Source: Vibrio mytili (GTDB lineage Bacteria; Pseudomonadota; Gammaproteobacteria; Enterobacterales; Vibrionaceae). From it: a DNA stretch of 64,000 nt. Both the position numbers and the translations under genes were made by a program. Under the pieces are notes generated by a model. It saw nothing but the letters and a program-made list of their open reading frames with translations, had not been told where the DNA came from and ran no database searches. The stretch covers positions 1-64,000 of the forward strand of contig NZ_JXOK01000010.1 in the NCBI RefSeq assembly GCF_000830505.1, given 5' to 3'. Position 1 is the first letter of the stretch. The number at the start of each line of letters is the position of its first letter. Below are positions 1-10,999 of this stretch, piece by piece.

Positions 1-1615
1 GACAAATAGTGATGAGCTGACGCTGAGCTTCCCAATCATCGCAAGAGATTTTGATGGTGACACCACCATAGAAACGATCCCAATTACCATCGTGGATGAT
101 AAGCCAACCATTACTGATGTAAATGCTATTACCGTTGATGAAGATGATTTAGCCACGATTGGTTCGGATCAAAATGATCCAATTTCAATCGATGGTAGTT
201 TCACCACCACACAAGGCTCTGACCGTGTAGTGAGTTATCAACTTGATAGCGCTGCGACACCAGTCGACGGCTTAACATCTCACGGTGTGGCCGTAACGCT
301 GGCTGAGACAGTAAACGGCGATGGTAGTTTCACTTACCAAGCAACAGCAGGCACTGAGTCGGTCTTTACGCTGAAGGTGAATACCGATGGTAGCTATAAC
401 TTTACTCTTGAAGGTCCAATCGACCATGCGGTAGGTAGCGATGAACTAACGCTAAATTTCCCAATTATCGCGAGAGACCTTGATGGTGACACCTCAGCTG
501 AGACGATACCTGTCAAGATTGTTGATGACAAACCGACACTCGGTGGCATCGAAGCGACAATTGTGCAACCGGTTGACGAGGACGATATTCTAACCATAGG
601 CTCTGACGGTGCACAATCGAACAGTATTGAGGGTAACTTCATCGCGACTGATGGCTCTGATGGCATTGTGGAATACGGTGTTTCTGACTTAACGACACCA
701 GTACAAGGCCTGACCTCTGGTGGTCAATCACTGGTTATGGTTGAAGTATCAAACACAGGTGGCGTTTCAGTTTACGAAGCGCGTATTGATGGCTCGACGA
801 CACCAGTATTCCGTGTGACTCTTGATGCCACTGATGACAGTTACAAGTTCGACCTGCTTGCTCCATTAGATCACGCTGATGGAGATGGACAGAATGATCT
901 GGATATCCATTTACCAGTCAATGCCACCGACTTTGACGGTGACGTGTCAAATATCATCTCCTTGCCAATTACGGTTATTGATGATGTACCAACCATCAAC
1001 GGTGTTGTCCTAGGCAGCGAGCAAGCCGTTGATGAAAATGATTTACCTACAGGTACAGATGCTGCAAGCCCTGAAGACACCGTCATATCAGGTATCTTCG
1101 ATATCACCGAAGGTGCTGATCAAGTAGCCTCTATCCAACTTAGTGACCTGACAACTCCTGTTGCTTCATTGACGTCGGATGGCGAAGCGATCACGCTGGT
1201 ACTGGCTTCTAGCACCACCGATGTGAATGTATACCAAGGTGTGGCGGGTAATCCTGCCGAAGTAGTGTTCGAACTGACGTTGGATGTAACGAACAACACA
1301 TACAAATTCGACTTACAGAAGCCACTCGACCATCCAGATGGTAATCAGCAAAACGAGGTTGTGATTAACCTTCCTGTGACGACGACGGATAACGATGGTG
1401 ATATTTCTTCTGCCTTTGACTTAGAGATCAAAGTTGTTGACGACATTCCCCTTGTTACGCACGTCGATAACCTACAAGTTGCTGAGGATGACTTACCGCT
1501 TGGTTCCGATGACAGTAAAGAACCATTGACTGTCTCTGGTGAGTTTGAAGTCACCAGTGCAGATGGTATTGACTCTTTCAAATTGGATCTGAGCTCGAAC
1601 CTATCCCGAATGTGA
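1..1615 (+). CDS. Giant T1SS-143 repeat adhesin, 5' segment (open at window edge, ends at frameshift)
   Basis: Middle part of a very large secreted adhesin. The frame is open from base 2, so the true start and N-terminal anchoring region lie outside the window; the GTG near 92 is only an internal codon. It encodes the tail of one repeat, then three complete ~145-residue repeats starting near 105, 535 and 988, and the start of a fourth near 1445. Each opens with a VDEDDL-type acidic motif, continues through TSGG and LDHxxGxDE blocks and closes with TDxDGD and a VDDxP linker. This matches the T1SS-143 repeat family of type I secreted surface proteins. The frame ends at TGA 1613-1615, in the middle of repeat four, while homology continues in the next frame. 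A net one-base loss at about 1600/1601 explains this. Confidence 0.85.
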   Translation, partial: TNSDELTLSFPIIARDFDGDTTIETIPITIVDDKPTITDVNAITVDEDDLATIGSDQNDPISIDGSFTTTQGSDRVVSYQLDSAATPVDGLTSHGVAVTLAETVNGDGSFTYQATAGTESVFTLKVNTDGSYNFTLEGPIDHAVGSDELTLNFPIIARDLDGDTSAETIPVKIVDDKPTLGGIEATIVQPVDEDDILTIGSDGAQSNSIEGNFIATDGSDGIVEYGVSDLTTPVQGLTSGGQSLVMVEVSNTGGVSVYEARIDGSTTPVFRVTLDATDDSYKFDLLAPLDHADGDGQNDLDIHLPVNATDFDGDVSNIISLPITVIDDVPTINGVVLGSEQAVDENDLPTGTDAASPEDTVISGIFDITEGADQVASIQLSDLTTPVASLTSDGEAITLVLASSTTDVNVYQGVAGNPAEVVFELTLDVTNNTYKFDLQKPLDHPDGNQQNEVVINLPVTTTDNDGDISSAFDLEIKVVDDIPLVTHVDNLQVAEDDLPLGSDDSKEPLTVSGEFEVTSADGIDSFKLDLSSNLSRM

Positions 1616-4600
1616 AATCGGGCGGGGAAGAGGTCACGCTTTCTCAAGACGTTAGTGCTTCGACTACAGATGCATTGGTCTATGTGGGACAAACCCCGGG
1701 TGGCGTAACAGTCTTTACTCTGACACTTCATCAAGACGGTAAGTACGACTTTGAGCTATCCGGTCAACTGGATCACGCAGTTAATTCTGATGAAATCTTA
1801 TTGAATCTACCTGTTACGATCACGGATGGCGATAACGATACCATCACTGCAACGTTGCCAGTGACCATTGTTGATGACAAACCAAACATTGATCCTATTC
1901 GACCAGATATCACCTTATCTGTGGATGAGGATGATATTCCAAGCCTAGGTTCGGATGACACGCCAGAATCTAATATTATTGATGGCTACTTTGATGTTAC
2001 CGATGGTGCAGACTCCATTGTTAGCTTCCAGTTGGATAGCTTAACGTCGCCAGTCTCTGGGCTCACTTCAGGTGGAAAAACTCTTGAATTGGTTGAGTTC
2101 TCAAATTCAAATGGCGTGATTGAATACCGCGCTTACGTTCAAGGTACAACGGATACCGTCTTTAAACTGACGTTGAATGGTTCGACAGATAGCTATGAAT
2201 TTGAACTGTTGGGCGCACTCGATCATCCAGCAGGTAATGATGAAAACTCGTTAGTCATCAATTTCCCGGTCAATGCGACCGATTTTGACGGTGACGTGTC
2301 AAACAACATCACATTGCCCATTACGGTTGTGGACGATGTTCCTGCGATTGTGAAAGTTACCGACTCTAGCCAACAAACGGTCGATGAAGATGATCTTACT
2401 GGCGGTTCTGACACAGCCAGTGGCGATTCAACCGTGTTAACTGGTGGATTTGAGGTAGTAGACGGAGCAGATGAGATAGCCAACTATCAAGTCTCAGATT
2501 TGAATTCAGTGGTTTCTGGTTTAACGTCTAACGGGCAAAATGTTGAACTTAACTTAGTGAGTTCAGCGGGCGGTATAACCAGCTATGAAGCGGTGATTAC
2601 TGGTACCTCAACCAAGATCTTTACGCTGTCTCTCGATGCTAACAACGACAGTTACCAATTTGAGTTGTTGGGACCAATCGACCATGACGCGATTCAGGGT
2701 GAAAATAACCTGATCCTTGATATTCCAATTTCCGTTACTGATTATGACGGTGATACGTCTTCCTCATTGAATCTCCCAATCACTATTGTGGATGATATAC
2801 CGGAAATCATTTCCGCTATACCATTGTCGCTTGATGAAGATGACCTGTTATCTGGCTCAGAACTCGCAAAAGATAGCTTAGAAGCAACGGGTCATTTTGA
2901 TACCGTGGAAGGGGCCGATACCGTTGTTTCTTATCAACTCGATTTAAGTAGTAATCCAATCACTGGCATCACCTCAGGGGGCGAAGCGGTCACTCTGATA
3001 CAAACTGGTGCAAGCAACAATAACTATACGTATCAGGGCCAAACACCCGATGGTACCCCAGTCTTTACTTTAGTATTAAACGCCGATGGTTCTTACAAGT
3101 TTACTCTGGAAGGCGTTTTAGACCACTCTGCGCAAGGTGAAGATAAACTGATACTCGATCTTCCAGTCTTCGCGACTGATGTCGATGGCGATACAGCAGG
3201 TATTAATTTACCCGTGACGATCGTCGATGACATACCAACTCTGCATGATGCTTCAATAACGCGTGTCGAGGGTCAGGGGAGTAAAAGCGTTCAGTTGTTT
3301 ACTGATCCTGTCGAAGGAGATTTGAATTATGGTGCTGACGGTAGTGAGCTAACTTCGTTCAGTGCCGATAACTCAGGGATCTACTTTAAAGTCAATGGAA
3401 GCGATGTTAGTGACATTGACCTTAACGGTGTTAAGCAAACCGTAAGTGTCTACAAAGAATTGAATGGCACTGATACTGAAATTGGTCGCTTGGTAGTAAA
3501 TCCTGACGGTAAGGTAAGCTTTAATCCAAATGATAACCTAGACCACGCTAATTCAGATTCGATCGATTTTACGATACAGGTTACTGCAACCGATGGCGAT
3601 CTAGATACCAGCACTGCGGTTGTTGATATTTCAATAACCGATAAAAATGCACAAATTAAAACATCGACTGTACTTGCGTTTGAGGACCAAGGTCGCGGTG
3701 GTGTAGTCTCAGGCATTGATTCAGCAAATCCTCAAGATAACTTATCGACTTTGGATGTGACGCCAGCGAAAGTCGACTTGGTTATTAATCTGAATGATAT
3801 CGACCGTAACGAGAGTTTAGGCGATATCACCATTCGAGATGCGAGTACGCACAATGGCACCTTCTACTACAAAGATGGCAGCGGTAACTACATTGAATTG
3901 ACGCCAGTAGGAGATACGGTTGTTCTCGACGCATCAAATGTCGATCAGTCATTCAATGGCGAATTTGTTACGTTAGATAACTTGTACTTTGTTCCAGACC
4001 GTCATTCATCAACGGATGCCTCTGGTATCTATCCTCGTATCCGTATAGAAATTCTTAACAATGGTACGCCAGACCATAAGATTAATGGTCGTTTAGATAT
4101 TGAAGTTGATGCTGTTGCAGATATCGCAACGTGGAATGCTAGCAGTGAATTCAACTACTCCGTTGATGAGGATGGAAGCAATGTCGCACTTAATATCACG
4201 GCTGAAACTCAGGATATTAGTAATCCTGAGGGCATAGTGTACGAGCTCGTCTTTACACAAGGAGAAGGTAACGCAGAGTTAGTCTATTCAGATGGTAGTG
4301 CGATACCAAAATCTGGTGGTGTTTATCTGGTGGATGCAAGCCGAATTGATGAAGTTCAAATTGACCCAATCGATAATTTCTCGGGCGAAATCAAGATTGA
4401 TGTCACGGCTATTACGACTGAACAGAATAACCCTCTAGTAGGTAAAGAAACGGCTCGCTCTGTAACCGAAGAAATTGTGATTGATGTAAAGCCTGATGCG
4501 GACCCTGGTAGTTTTACCGTTAACCGAATCAATGTCTTTGAAGATAACGCTCGAACTCAAGATACCATCGACCCTATCGCTGATCATGATCCACTTCAGT

Positions 4601-7600
4601 TAAGTGAAGTGATCACCATGAAACCGTCTGCGGATTTAGATGGTTCTGAAGCACTGTTTGTGCGTATTTCTGACTTCTCAATTGATGGTGTTACGTTAGT
4701 GTGGCTTGATTCAGCAAACCCAAGCCAAATCTCGGAAGTGACAGATGCAAGCGGCACGGTGCTCTATTACGAAGTGCCAGAATCAGAGTTAGCTAATGTA
4801 GAAGTCCTTCCTCCGTTGCATAGTAATGATGACTTTACTTTCAATGTTGAAGGTATCGTGAAAGACACGGCATCGTTGTCTACCGGGACAGCAGAAGATG
4901 TTCTGTCATTGGGCAGCAAAACGGTCATCGTCGGTGTGAAAGGTGTCGCAGACATACCATTTATTGAACTCAACGATAAGTCAGGAATTTGGCACGAGTT
5001 TAATGACGGAAATGTCAGAGGTATTGAGACCCATATCGATGAAAATGGTCAGGTCGACCTTGCGTTTAGTGTAATTTCTGGTGAGTTACCGGATAACCCA
5101 AATGATCATTCAGAGTCGGTTACCGTTCTGCTGTCGAATATACCTGCAGGTGTCGAGGTGTTCGATAGCGATGGTGCATCCGTCGATCTGACATTTGTAG
5201 GTTATGACGCGCAAAATCAGCCAATCTATGAAGCCAACATCACCACGGCGAATATTAATTCTGGAATAGTTATTAAACCGGAAGCTTCTTCGACAGAAAA
5301 CATTCATATTACAGCTACGACAATTGTGACGGAGAATGATGGTCACAGTCGTACGTCGTCGGGTGAGATTCGAATCATTGTCGCTCCTGTGATTGATGCG
5401 CAAGATAGCTACACGGTTCAATCACAAGGTGATGAAGATACACGTTTCAATATTGACTGGAAGCCAACGCTCGTTCAAGCCCCAGATACCGATGAATTCT
5501 TTAGTGATGTGACGATATCAGGCTTCCCTCCTGGTAGTACGGTTTATGTCGATGGCGTCGCACAAACATTAGTTTCCGGAACGTTAACGTTCTCGCCACT
5601 AGCGAACGAGTCGGAGCAAGACTTCTCTGCTCGAATCTCTCAAAGCGGCTATGTCCAAGTACAGCTAGAGAAAGACTCCAGTACCGACTTTGATTTGCAT
5701 ACCACGGTTACGGTGAAAGAGATTGACCATGAGTACGTCAACGTTTCTAACCCTGGACAGGGCATTGCAGAAAAAGTCATCAATGGCATGGTGCATGTCC
5801 AAGTTAACCCAATCGTAGAGCCAGAAGATACCACTGGAGCGCTAGACGACCAGACACGTCTGCTTGTTACGGGAAGCACAGGTGTTGCAACTGATATCGT
5901 TAAGTCAGACGCTCAAGGTAACATTGATTTTACCATCAATACTTCAGCGGGTGGCGAGTCTGGCGCTAATATCATTAAATATCAAGAGTTTGATGCGTCT
6001 TCAGATGAGGTCGTGACTCAGCTTGTTATTCAGTTTGACAATGTTGATCCTGAGATCCTCAATCAATTGGTCATCATAGGCGCATTGAACGAAGGCGGGG
6101 GTCGCTGGACAGTAATTGATGAAGAAAACTTCTCGATTAAAGCGCCTTCTGGTCTTGATTTAACACCAAACGATGACAGCGATGATGGTGACAACGGCGG
6201 TTTATCTCAAATTGGTTTAACCATTTATGCTGAGGTAAACGATTTAGGTGAGGATGCCGTTGAAAAAGATGCAACAGTGGTGAGACAAACTGACGTAACA
6301 CTTGAGTTTCCGACGGTTCTCACCCCACAAATGAGTATTGCTGCTGAAATTCAGGTGGCTGATGACGTTCAAATAGAAGCATCGGAAGACAATGCTGTCG
6401 ACCTTGGCACTCAGTTGACGTCGAAAGTTGATGCGATTAATGCCGATGGTGTGGAAGATGTTTTGACGGTTGTCATTGATCCATCCGCCCCCGGTATTCC
6501 TCCAGGTTTGGTGATAACAGGCACCCACATCGATTTTGTCAATGGTAAATACGTTTTCCAAGCAGATATCGACGCGAGTGGTAATATCACAGGTTTGGAC
6601 GGTTTAACAATGCACTTGGCAGAAGATTACGCTGGTGATTTCGAGTTGCCTATAAAGTTTGTCACCAAAGACACAGACTCTGGCGACGAAAAAGAAAGCA
6701 ACGTGCGCATTCCTGTCCAGGTTTTACCGATTGCAGATGTTCCGAGCTCGACGGGCGATCAACCACTAGATAGTGATGTCACACCAAATGTGACAGTGGA
6801 TATCACAGGTACTCTCGGTTTAGATGCGAACAAACAACCTGTTAATGACCTAAATAACGATGTACCAACTGCGGATGGTGTTGGTTATGAAGATGGTTTA
6901 ATCCAGCTTAATCTTAATGTTGATTTTGCCGACCGTTATAACAATATCCAAGGTGGTAAGGAAACGCTAACGAATATCAAGTTAGAGCTCGATGATACAA
7001 CATTGGGTGAGTTTGTTGACGCCAATGGACAGAGTTTAGGGACAAGTATTGAGTTTAATGAAGCTGAGATTTTAGCGGGTGCGCTTGATAATGTTCTGTT
7101 TAAGCCAAAAGAAAATTATCCCGTAGGTGGTGGGCAAAATACCGTTAAGATTAACATCGAAGGAGAGATCACGGACGCGGCTTTGTTTGATCAGTCTACT
7201 TTGAACAATCCTGGCGATAATATCGACATAAGAACCTTCACTGATGACGTGACATTTGAAGTTACGCCTGTGGTGGACGATATTACGATTACAGGTGCCG
7301 ATCCTACGCAGCCAATTACAGTGATTGGTGACGAAGATACCTCAATTTCGTTAAATCAATCGGGCGCTGGGGTATCGATCAGTCTAAACGACAATGACGG
7401 CTCTGAGAGTTTCGTTTCACTCAAGTTAACAGGGATTCCTGATGACTTTGTTGTTCAATCTAATTCCTCTGATTATGTTGTTAAGAACAACGGTGGGGGC
7501 GAATGGAGTATTCAACTAAAAGACCTCACTCAGACATCCATTGATCTGAGTGACATCCAAATCAATCCACCGAAAAATTTCAGTGGTGATGCGGAGATTG

Positions 7601-10600
7601 GTATTACAGTCTTTATCCAAGAAGAATTGTTACAAGTTCCAACCGAGCGAACCAATAACTTTACGCTTGTTGTGAACCCTATTGGCGATGACGTTGATAT
7701 AAATCCCGACACTTCAGCCGCAGGTAATGAGGGCGAAGACATTGTGATCAACGTCAATGCGTTGGTGGTTGATAACAAAGAGTCTATCGGGGATGGTGCA
7801 ACGTATCACGAAAACAATCCAGAGACGCTAAGAGTCGAGATTTCAAATGTGCCAGATGGTGCGAGTTTGTCACTGACGGATGGAACGGCATTTATTGATC
7901 AAGGCAATGGCGTTTTCGTATTGGAGGTCAATGCTCAAGATTTGGATCAAGTCGTCTTTAATTCTGGTGACCGCAACGATAACTCATGGGATGAGTTACT
8001 GCATTTCAAAGTTCAAGCTGTTGATACGGGGCTCGATGGTAGCCAAAGTTTAGGTTCCGCAGAGGAGTTTGACGTAAACGTTGATGTTGAAGCCGTTAAC
8101 GACCGTCCAGAGTTTGTCAACACCGTTGATGTAGAAACACCAGAAGATACACCATTGATGCTTGATGGCTTCAGCATTACGGACGTTGACGCTGTGCTGG
8201 ATGATCCGAACGCTGAGTACTTGCTTAATATTAACGTCGACAGTGGTACCTTGGAACTTAACACGACGCTCGTGACCAACTACAACTTAACAGTGACCGG
8301 TGATGGTACAGACTCTGTTGAACTGAAAGGAACCGTTGCTGATCTTAACAATGCCATTTCAGACGGTTTGGTTGAGTTCAATCCAGATCTTAACTTCTTT
8401 GGTAATGTTCAAGTCGATGTGACTGTGGATGACCAAGGCAACGAAGGTATCGTGATTGGTGGAGTTGATGACACCCTAAATACCAACAGCAGCAGCTTCA
8501 ATATTGAAGTGACAGCGGTGAACGATACCCCAGAAACTACGCCAGTGACGCTACCGAATATTGAAGAAGACAGTGGTGTGTTCTCCATCTCTGAAGCGGA
8601 TCTTATTGCGAATGCGACAGACGTAGAGAACGATAATCTCACGGTTAGCAATGTTCAGTTAACAGATCCGAATTCGGGCAGCATTACTTTCAACAGTGGC
8701 ACGGGAGAGTGGGAATTTACCCCAGCACTCGATTACAATGGCCCAGTTGAAATCACGTACACTATTACCGATGACGGTACGACGAATGGAGTATCCGATC
8801 CGAAATCTGTCAATGGTAGTGCTTCGTTCAATGTAACGGAAGTGAATGATGCACCAACAACGTCTGAAGTGACGCTCTCTGATATCGCAGAAGACAGTGC
8901 GGCGGTTGAAATTACGCAAGCCGATTTATTGGCGAATGCCTCTGATATTGAGAACGACACGTTGACGGTGAGTAATGTTCAGTTGGTCGACTCTAGCAGC
9001 GGTATATTAGATTTCGATAACGCGTCCGGTACTTGGTCATTTACGCCTGCGGCGGGTTACAACGGCAAGGTGGATCTGACTTACGACATTACCGATGACG
9101 GCGCAACGAACGGTGTTTCTGATCCTCAAACGGTATCAGGGTCGGCAACCTTTGAAGTCTCTGAGGTTAATGATGCACCGGTGACATCTGAGGTAACGCT
9201 AAATAGTATTGATGAAGATGGTGGTGCGGTAACCATTACGGTTACCGATCTGCTAAGCAACGCAAGTGATCCTGAGTCGAACAACTTGATCGTCGATAAT
9301 GTCGCGTTAGTCGATTCTACTTCTGGCACACTGACTCAAGTGAGCTCAACGGAGTGGACCTTTGAACCCGCCCCTGATTTCAACGGGGATGTAAGCTTTA
9401 ATTACGACATTACCGATGATGGAACGACTAATGGTGTCTCTGATCCACAATCTGTGGTTGGATCTGCCGTAATGACAGTTAACGCCATCAACGATGCGCC
9501 AGAGATTGATGGCTCAATGGTCACAAGTACGATTGCGGAGTCATCGGATCAAAAGATCTCAGGTATCGAAATTACTGATGTGGATTTCTCAGGTGTCCAC
9601 GCAGATGAAACCATGACGATATCGCTGAGCGTCACAGATGGAGATCTTTTCGCTGTCATACCCCCTAGTGTTCAAGTGTCACAAGGTACGGGTATCGCAG
9701 GCAATTTAGAGTTGATGGGAACATTATCAGATCTCAATGCAGTTCTGACTTCGAATGATCCGAAAGTCGGCATTTTTGTTGATGCTAGTGATGTGAATAG
9801 CCCAGAAATCACCTTGACAGTGACGGCTGATGATAATGGCGTTTACTACAACAACTCAGGGACATCTCTGCAAACGACAGAACAATTTGATATTAATGTC
9901 ACGCCTGTAGCCGATGCGCCGACACTATCGCTTGATCCTGACTTTAATCACGTTCAGCGAATTACTGCGGCGAAAACCGCAAGCCGTCAGGGAATCGCTC
10001 TGGTTGGCATTGTTGCGGCATTGACTGATGTAAATGAAGTTCTGGCTCTAGAGTTAACGGGCGTACCTAATGGGGCATCAGTTAAAAGTGACTCGTCCTC
10101 ATCAAATATCAGTTTTGATGGTACGACTTGGACAGTGCCAGCAGATGAAATTGATACGCTGTACATCGATAATGCGCGTCAAGGTCAGCATGACATTACC
10201 TTAACCGCTGTCTCTACTGAGTCGAACGGAGACGAGGCTTATTCCGCTCCTATCGATATTAGTTTAACCGTGACATCCAATAGCCAAGACATAGACATCT
10301 CTGGTGAAACGCAAGACAGTTTACTGATTGCCGGTCATTTGGGTATTTCGATGACCGGAGGTGATGGCGACGATACTATTCTTGGCGGCAGTGGTAATGA
10401 CACTCTGTTTGGTGGCAATGGTGATGATACCTTGTTTGGTGGAGATGGTGATGACACCTTGTTTGGTGGGAGTGGTGACGACCTCCTTGATGGCGGTCTA
10501 GGCTCCGACATTCTTACTGGCGGGGATGGACATGATGTCTTTAAATGGACGGAAGATACGGTAGATGAGGGGGCAACCGATACGATTACTGACTTTACCG

Positions 10601-10875
10601 TTACGCATGACACCATCGATTTAAAGGATGTCATCGCGGATTTAAATGACCCCAATGCGCCTATGGATGATTTGTTGGATCACATTCAGGCAAATTACGA
10701 CGCTAATACGGAAAATGTGTCAATCAACATAACTACTGACTCAAACGTTCATCAAACGATCGTGCTCGAGCACTTAGGTGAGGCAGCCCCATTCGATAAT
10801 GGTGCGCTTGTTGGATTAAGCTCTGATGCGATTGTGGAGTCGTTGTTAAATCATGGGGTCATTGACCACGGATAA
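1612..10875 (+). CDS. Giant T1SS-143 / tandem-95 / RTX adhesin, 3' segment with type I secretion signal
   Basis: Continuation of the same adhesin; homology resumes at about 1603, so the GTG at 1612 is not a genuine start. Order along the gene: rest of T1SS-143 repeat four, repeats five to seven (to about 3235), a long series of more divergent Ig/cadherin-like domains (3240-8520), three ~100-residue tandem-95 type repeats (about 8520-9500, each starting NDxPxTxxVTL), another Ig-like pair, then glycine/aspartate RTX nonapeptides (GGxGDDTLF type, about 10360-10530). The C-terminus has the VFKWxE and DTITDF features of VCA0849-type type I secretion targets. Known family role: calcium-stiffened surface adhesin for biofilm or host attachment, exported by an ABC/MFP/TolC system not present here. 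Whether the frameshift kills it or is an assembly error cannot be told from the sequence. Confidence 0.9.
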   Translation: MKSGGEEVTLSQDVSASTTDALVYVGQTPGGVTVFTLTLHQDGKYDFELSGQLDHAVNSDEILLNLPVTITDGDNDTITATLPVTIVDDKPNIDPIRPDITLSVDEDDIPSLGSDDTPESNIIDGYFDVTDGADSIVSFQLDSLTSPVSGLTSGGKTLELVEFSNSNGVIEYRAYVQGTTDTVFKLTLNGSTDSYEFELLGALDHPAGNDENSLVINFPVNATDFDGDVSNNITLPITVVDDVPAIVKVTDSSQQTVDEDDLTGGSDTASGDSTVLTGGFEVVDGADEIANYQVSDLNSVVSGLTSNGQNVELNLVSSAGGITSYEAVITGTSTKIFTLSLDANNDSYQFELLGPIDHDAIQGENNLILDIPISVTDYDGDTSSSLNLPITIVDDIPEIISAIPLSLDEDDLLSGSELAKDSLEATGHFDTVEGADTVVSYQLDLSSNPITGITSGGEAVTLIQTGASNNNYTYQGQTPDGTPVFTLVLNADGSYKFTLEGVLDHSAQGEDKLILDLPVFATDVDGDTAGINLPVTIVDDIPTLHDASITRVEGQGSKSVQLFTDPVEGDLNYGADGSELTSFSADNSGIYFKVNGSDVSDIDLNGVKQTVSVYKELNGTDTEIGRLVVNPDGKVSFNPNDNLDHANSDSIDFTIQVTATDGDLDTSTAVVDISITDKNAQIKTSTVLAFEDQGRGGVVSGIDSANPQDNLSTLDVTPAKVDLVINLNDIDRNESLGDITIRDASTHNGTFYYKDGSGNYIELTPVGDTVVLDASNVDQSFNGEFVTLDNLYFVPDRHSSTDASGIYPRIRIEILNNGTPDHKINGRLDIEVDAVADIATWNASSEFNYSVDEDGSNVALNITAETQDISNPEGIVYELVFTQGEGNAELVYSDGSAIPKSGGVYLVDASRIDEVQIDPIDNFSGEIKIDVTAITTEQNNPLVGKETARSVTEEIVIDVKPDADPGSFTVNRINVFEDNARTQDTIDPIADHDPLQLSEVITMKPSADLDGSEALFVRISDFSIDGVTLVWLDSANPSQISEVTDASGTVLYYEVPESELANVEVLPPLHSNDDFTFNVEGIVKDTASLSTGTAEDVLSLGSKTVIVGVKGVADIPFIELNDKSGIWHEFNDGNVRGIETHIDENGQVDLAFSVISGELPDNPNDHSESVTVLLSNIPAGVEVFDSDGASVDLTFVGYDAQNQPIYEANITTANINSGIVIKPEASSTENIHITATTIVTENDGHSRTSSGEIRIIVAPVIDAQDSYTVQSQGDEDTRFNIDWKPTLVQAPDTDEFFSDVTISGFPPGSTVYVDGVAQTLVSGTLTFSPLANESEQDFSARISQSGYVQVQLEKDSSTDFDLHTTVTVKEIDHEYVNVSNPGQGIAEKVINGMVHVQVNPIVEPEDTTGALDDQTRLLVTGSTGVATDIVKSDAQGNIDFTINTSAGGESGANIIKYQEFDASSDEVVTQLVIQFDNVDPEILNQLVIIGALNEGGGRWTVIDEENFSIKAPSGLDLTPNDDSDDGDNGGLSQIGLTIYAEVNDLGEDAVEKDATVVRQTDVTLEFPTVLTPQMSIAAEIQVADDVQIEASEDNAVDLGTQLTSKVDAINADGVEDVLTVVIDPSAPGIPPGLVITGTHIDFVNGKYVFQADIDASGNITGLDGLTMHLAEDYAGDFELPIKFVTKDTDSGDEKESNVRIPVQVLPIADVPSSTGDQPLDSDVTPNVTVDITGTLGLDANKQPVNDLNNDVPTADGVGYEDGLIQLNLNVDFADRYNNIQGGKETLTNIKLELDDTTLGEFVDANGQSLGTSIEFNEAEILAGALDNVLFKPKENYPVGGGQNTVKINIEGEITDAALFDQSTLNNPGDNIDIRTFTDDVTFEVTPVVDDITITGADPTQPITVIGDEDTSISLNQSGAGVSISLNDNDGSESFVSLKLTGIPDDFVVQSNSSDYVVKNNGGGEWSIQLKDLTQTSIDLSDIQINPPKNFSGDAEIGITVFIQEELLQVPTERTNNFTLVVNPIGDDVDINPDTSAAGNEGEDIVINVNALVVDNKESIGDGATYHENNPETLRVEISNVPDGASLSLTDGTAFIDQGNGVFVLEVNAQDLDQVVFNSGDRNDNSWDELLHFKVQAVDTGLDGSQSLGSAEEFDVNVDVEAVNDRPEFVNTVDVETPEDTPLMLDGFSITDVDAVLDDPNAEYLLNINVDSGTLELNTTLVTNYNLTVTGDGTDSVELKGTVADLNNAISDGLVEFNPDLNFFGNVQVDVTVDDQGNEGIVIGGVDDTLNTNSSSFNIEVTAVNDTPETTPVTLPNIEEDSGVFSISEADLIANATDVENDNLTVSNVQLTDPNSGSITFNSGTGEWEFTPALDYNGPVEITYTITDDGTTNGVSDPKSVNGSASFNVTEVNDAPTTSEVTLSDIAEDSAAVEITQADLLANASDIENDTLTVSNVQLVDSSSGILDFDNASGTWSFTPAAGYNGKVDLTYDITDDGATNGVSDPQTVSGSATFEVSEVNDAPVTSEVTLNSIDEDGGAVTITVTDLLSNASDPESNNLIVDNVALVDSTSGTLTQVSSTEWTFEPAPDFNGDVSFNYDITDDGTTNGVSDPQSVVGSAVMTVNAINDAPEIDGSMVTSTIAESSDQKISGIEITDVDFSGVHADETMTISLSVTDGDLFAVIPPSVQVSQGTGIAGNLELMGTLSDLNAVLTSNDPKVGIFVDASDVNSPEITLTVTADDNGVYYNNSGTSLQTTEQFDINVTPVADAPTLSLDPDFNHVQRITAAKTASRQGIALVGIVAALTDVNEVLALELTGVPNGASVKSDSSSSNISFDGTTWTVPADEIDTLYIDNARQGQHDITLTAVSTESNGDEAYSAPIDISLTVTSNSQDIDISGETQDSLLIAGHLGISMTGGDGDDTILGGSGNDTLFGGNGDDTLFGGDGDDTLFGGSGDDLLDGGLGSDILTGGDGHDVFKWTEDTVDEGATDTITDFTVTHDTIDLKDVIADLNDPNAPMDDLLDHIQANYDANTENVSINITTDSNVHQTIVLEHLGEAAPFDNGALVGLSSDAIVESLLNHGVIDHG

Positions 10876-10906
10876 TACTGAGATCGGCAAGGACTGACCT
10901 TTAAAG

Positions 10907-10939
10907 AACCAGATTGGCATCATTGCTAATCTGGTTTTT
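10907..10939 (+). terminator. Intrinsic terminator after adhesin gene
   Basis: Inverted repeat AACCAGATT / AATCTGGTT (9 bp, 12-nt loop) 32 bases after the adhesin stop, continuing into a short T run (five Ts counting the last two stem bases). Confidence 0.75.
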
Positions 10940-10999
10940 CATAAATACTAGGTTTGATTCGCTGTTTAAATGTAGACAAGATATTCAAATATAAAAATG

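Noticed and set aside
5110..5421. Reverse-strand frames of 60-130 codons across the adhesin gene
   Set aside because: They are antisense to repetitive coding sequence with regular amino acid bias and no start signals; they are shadows of the forward frame.
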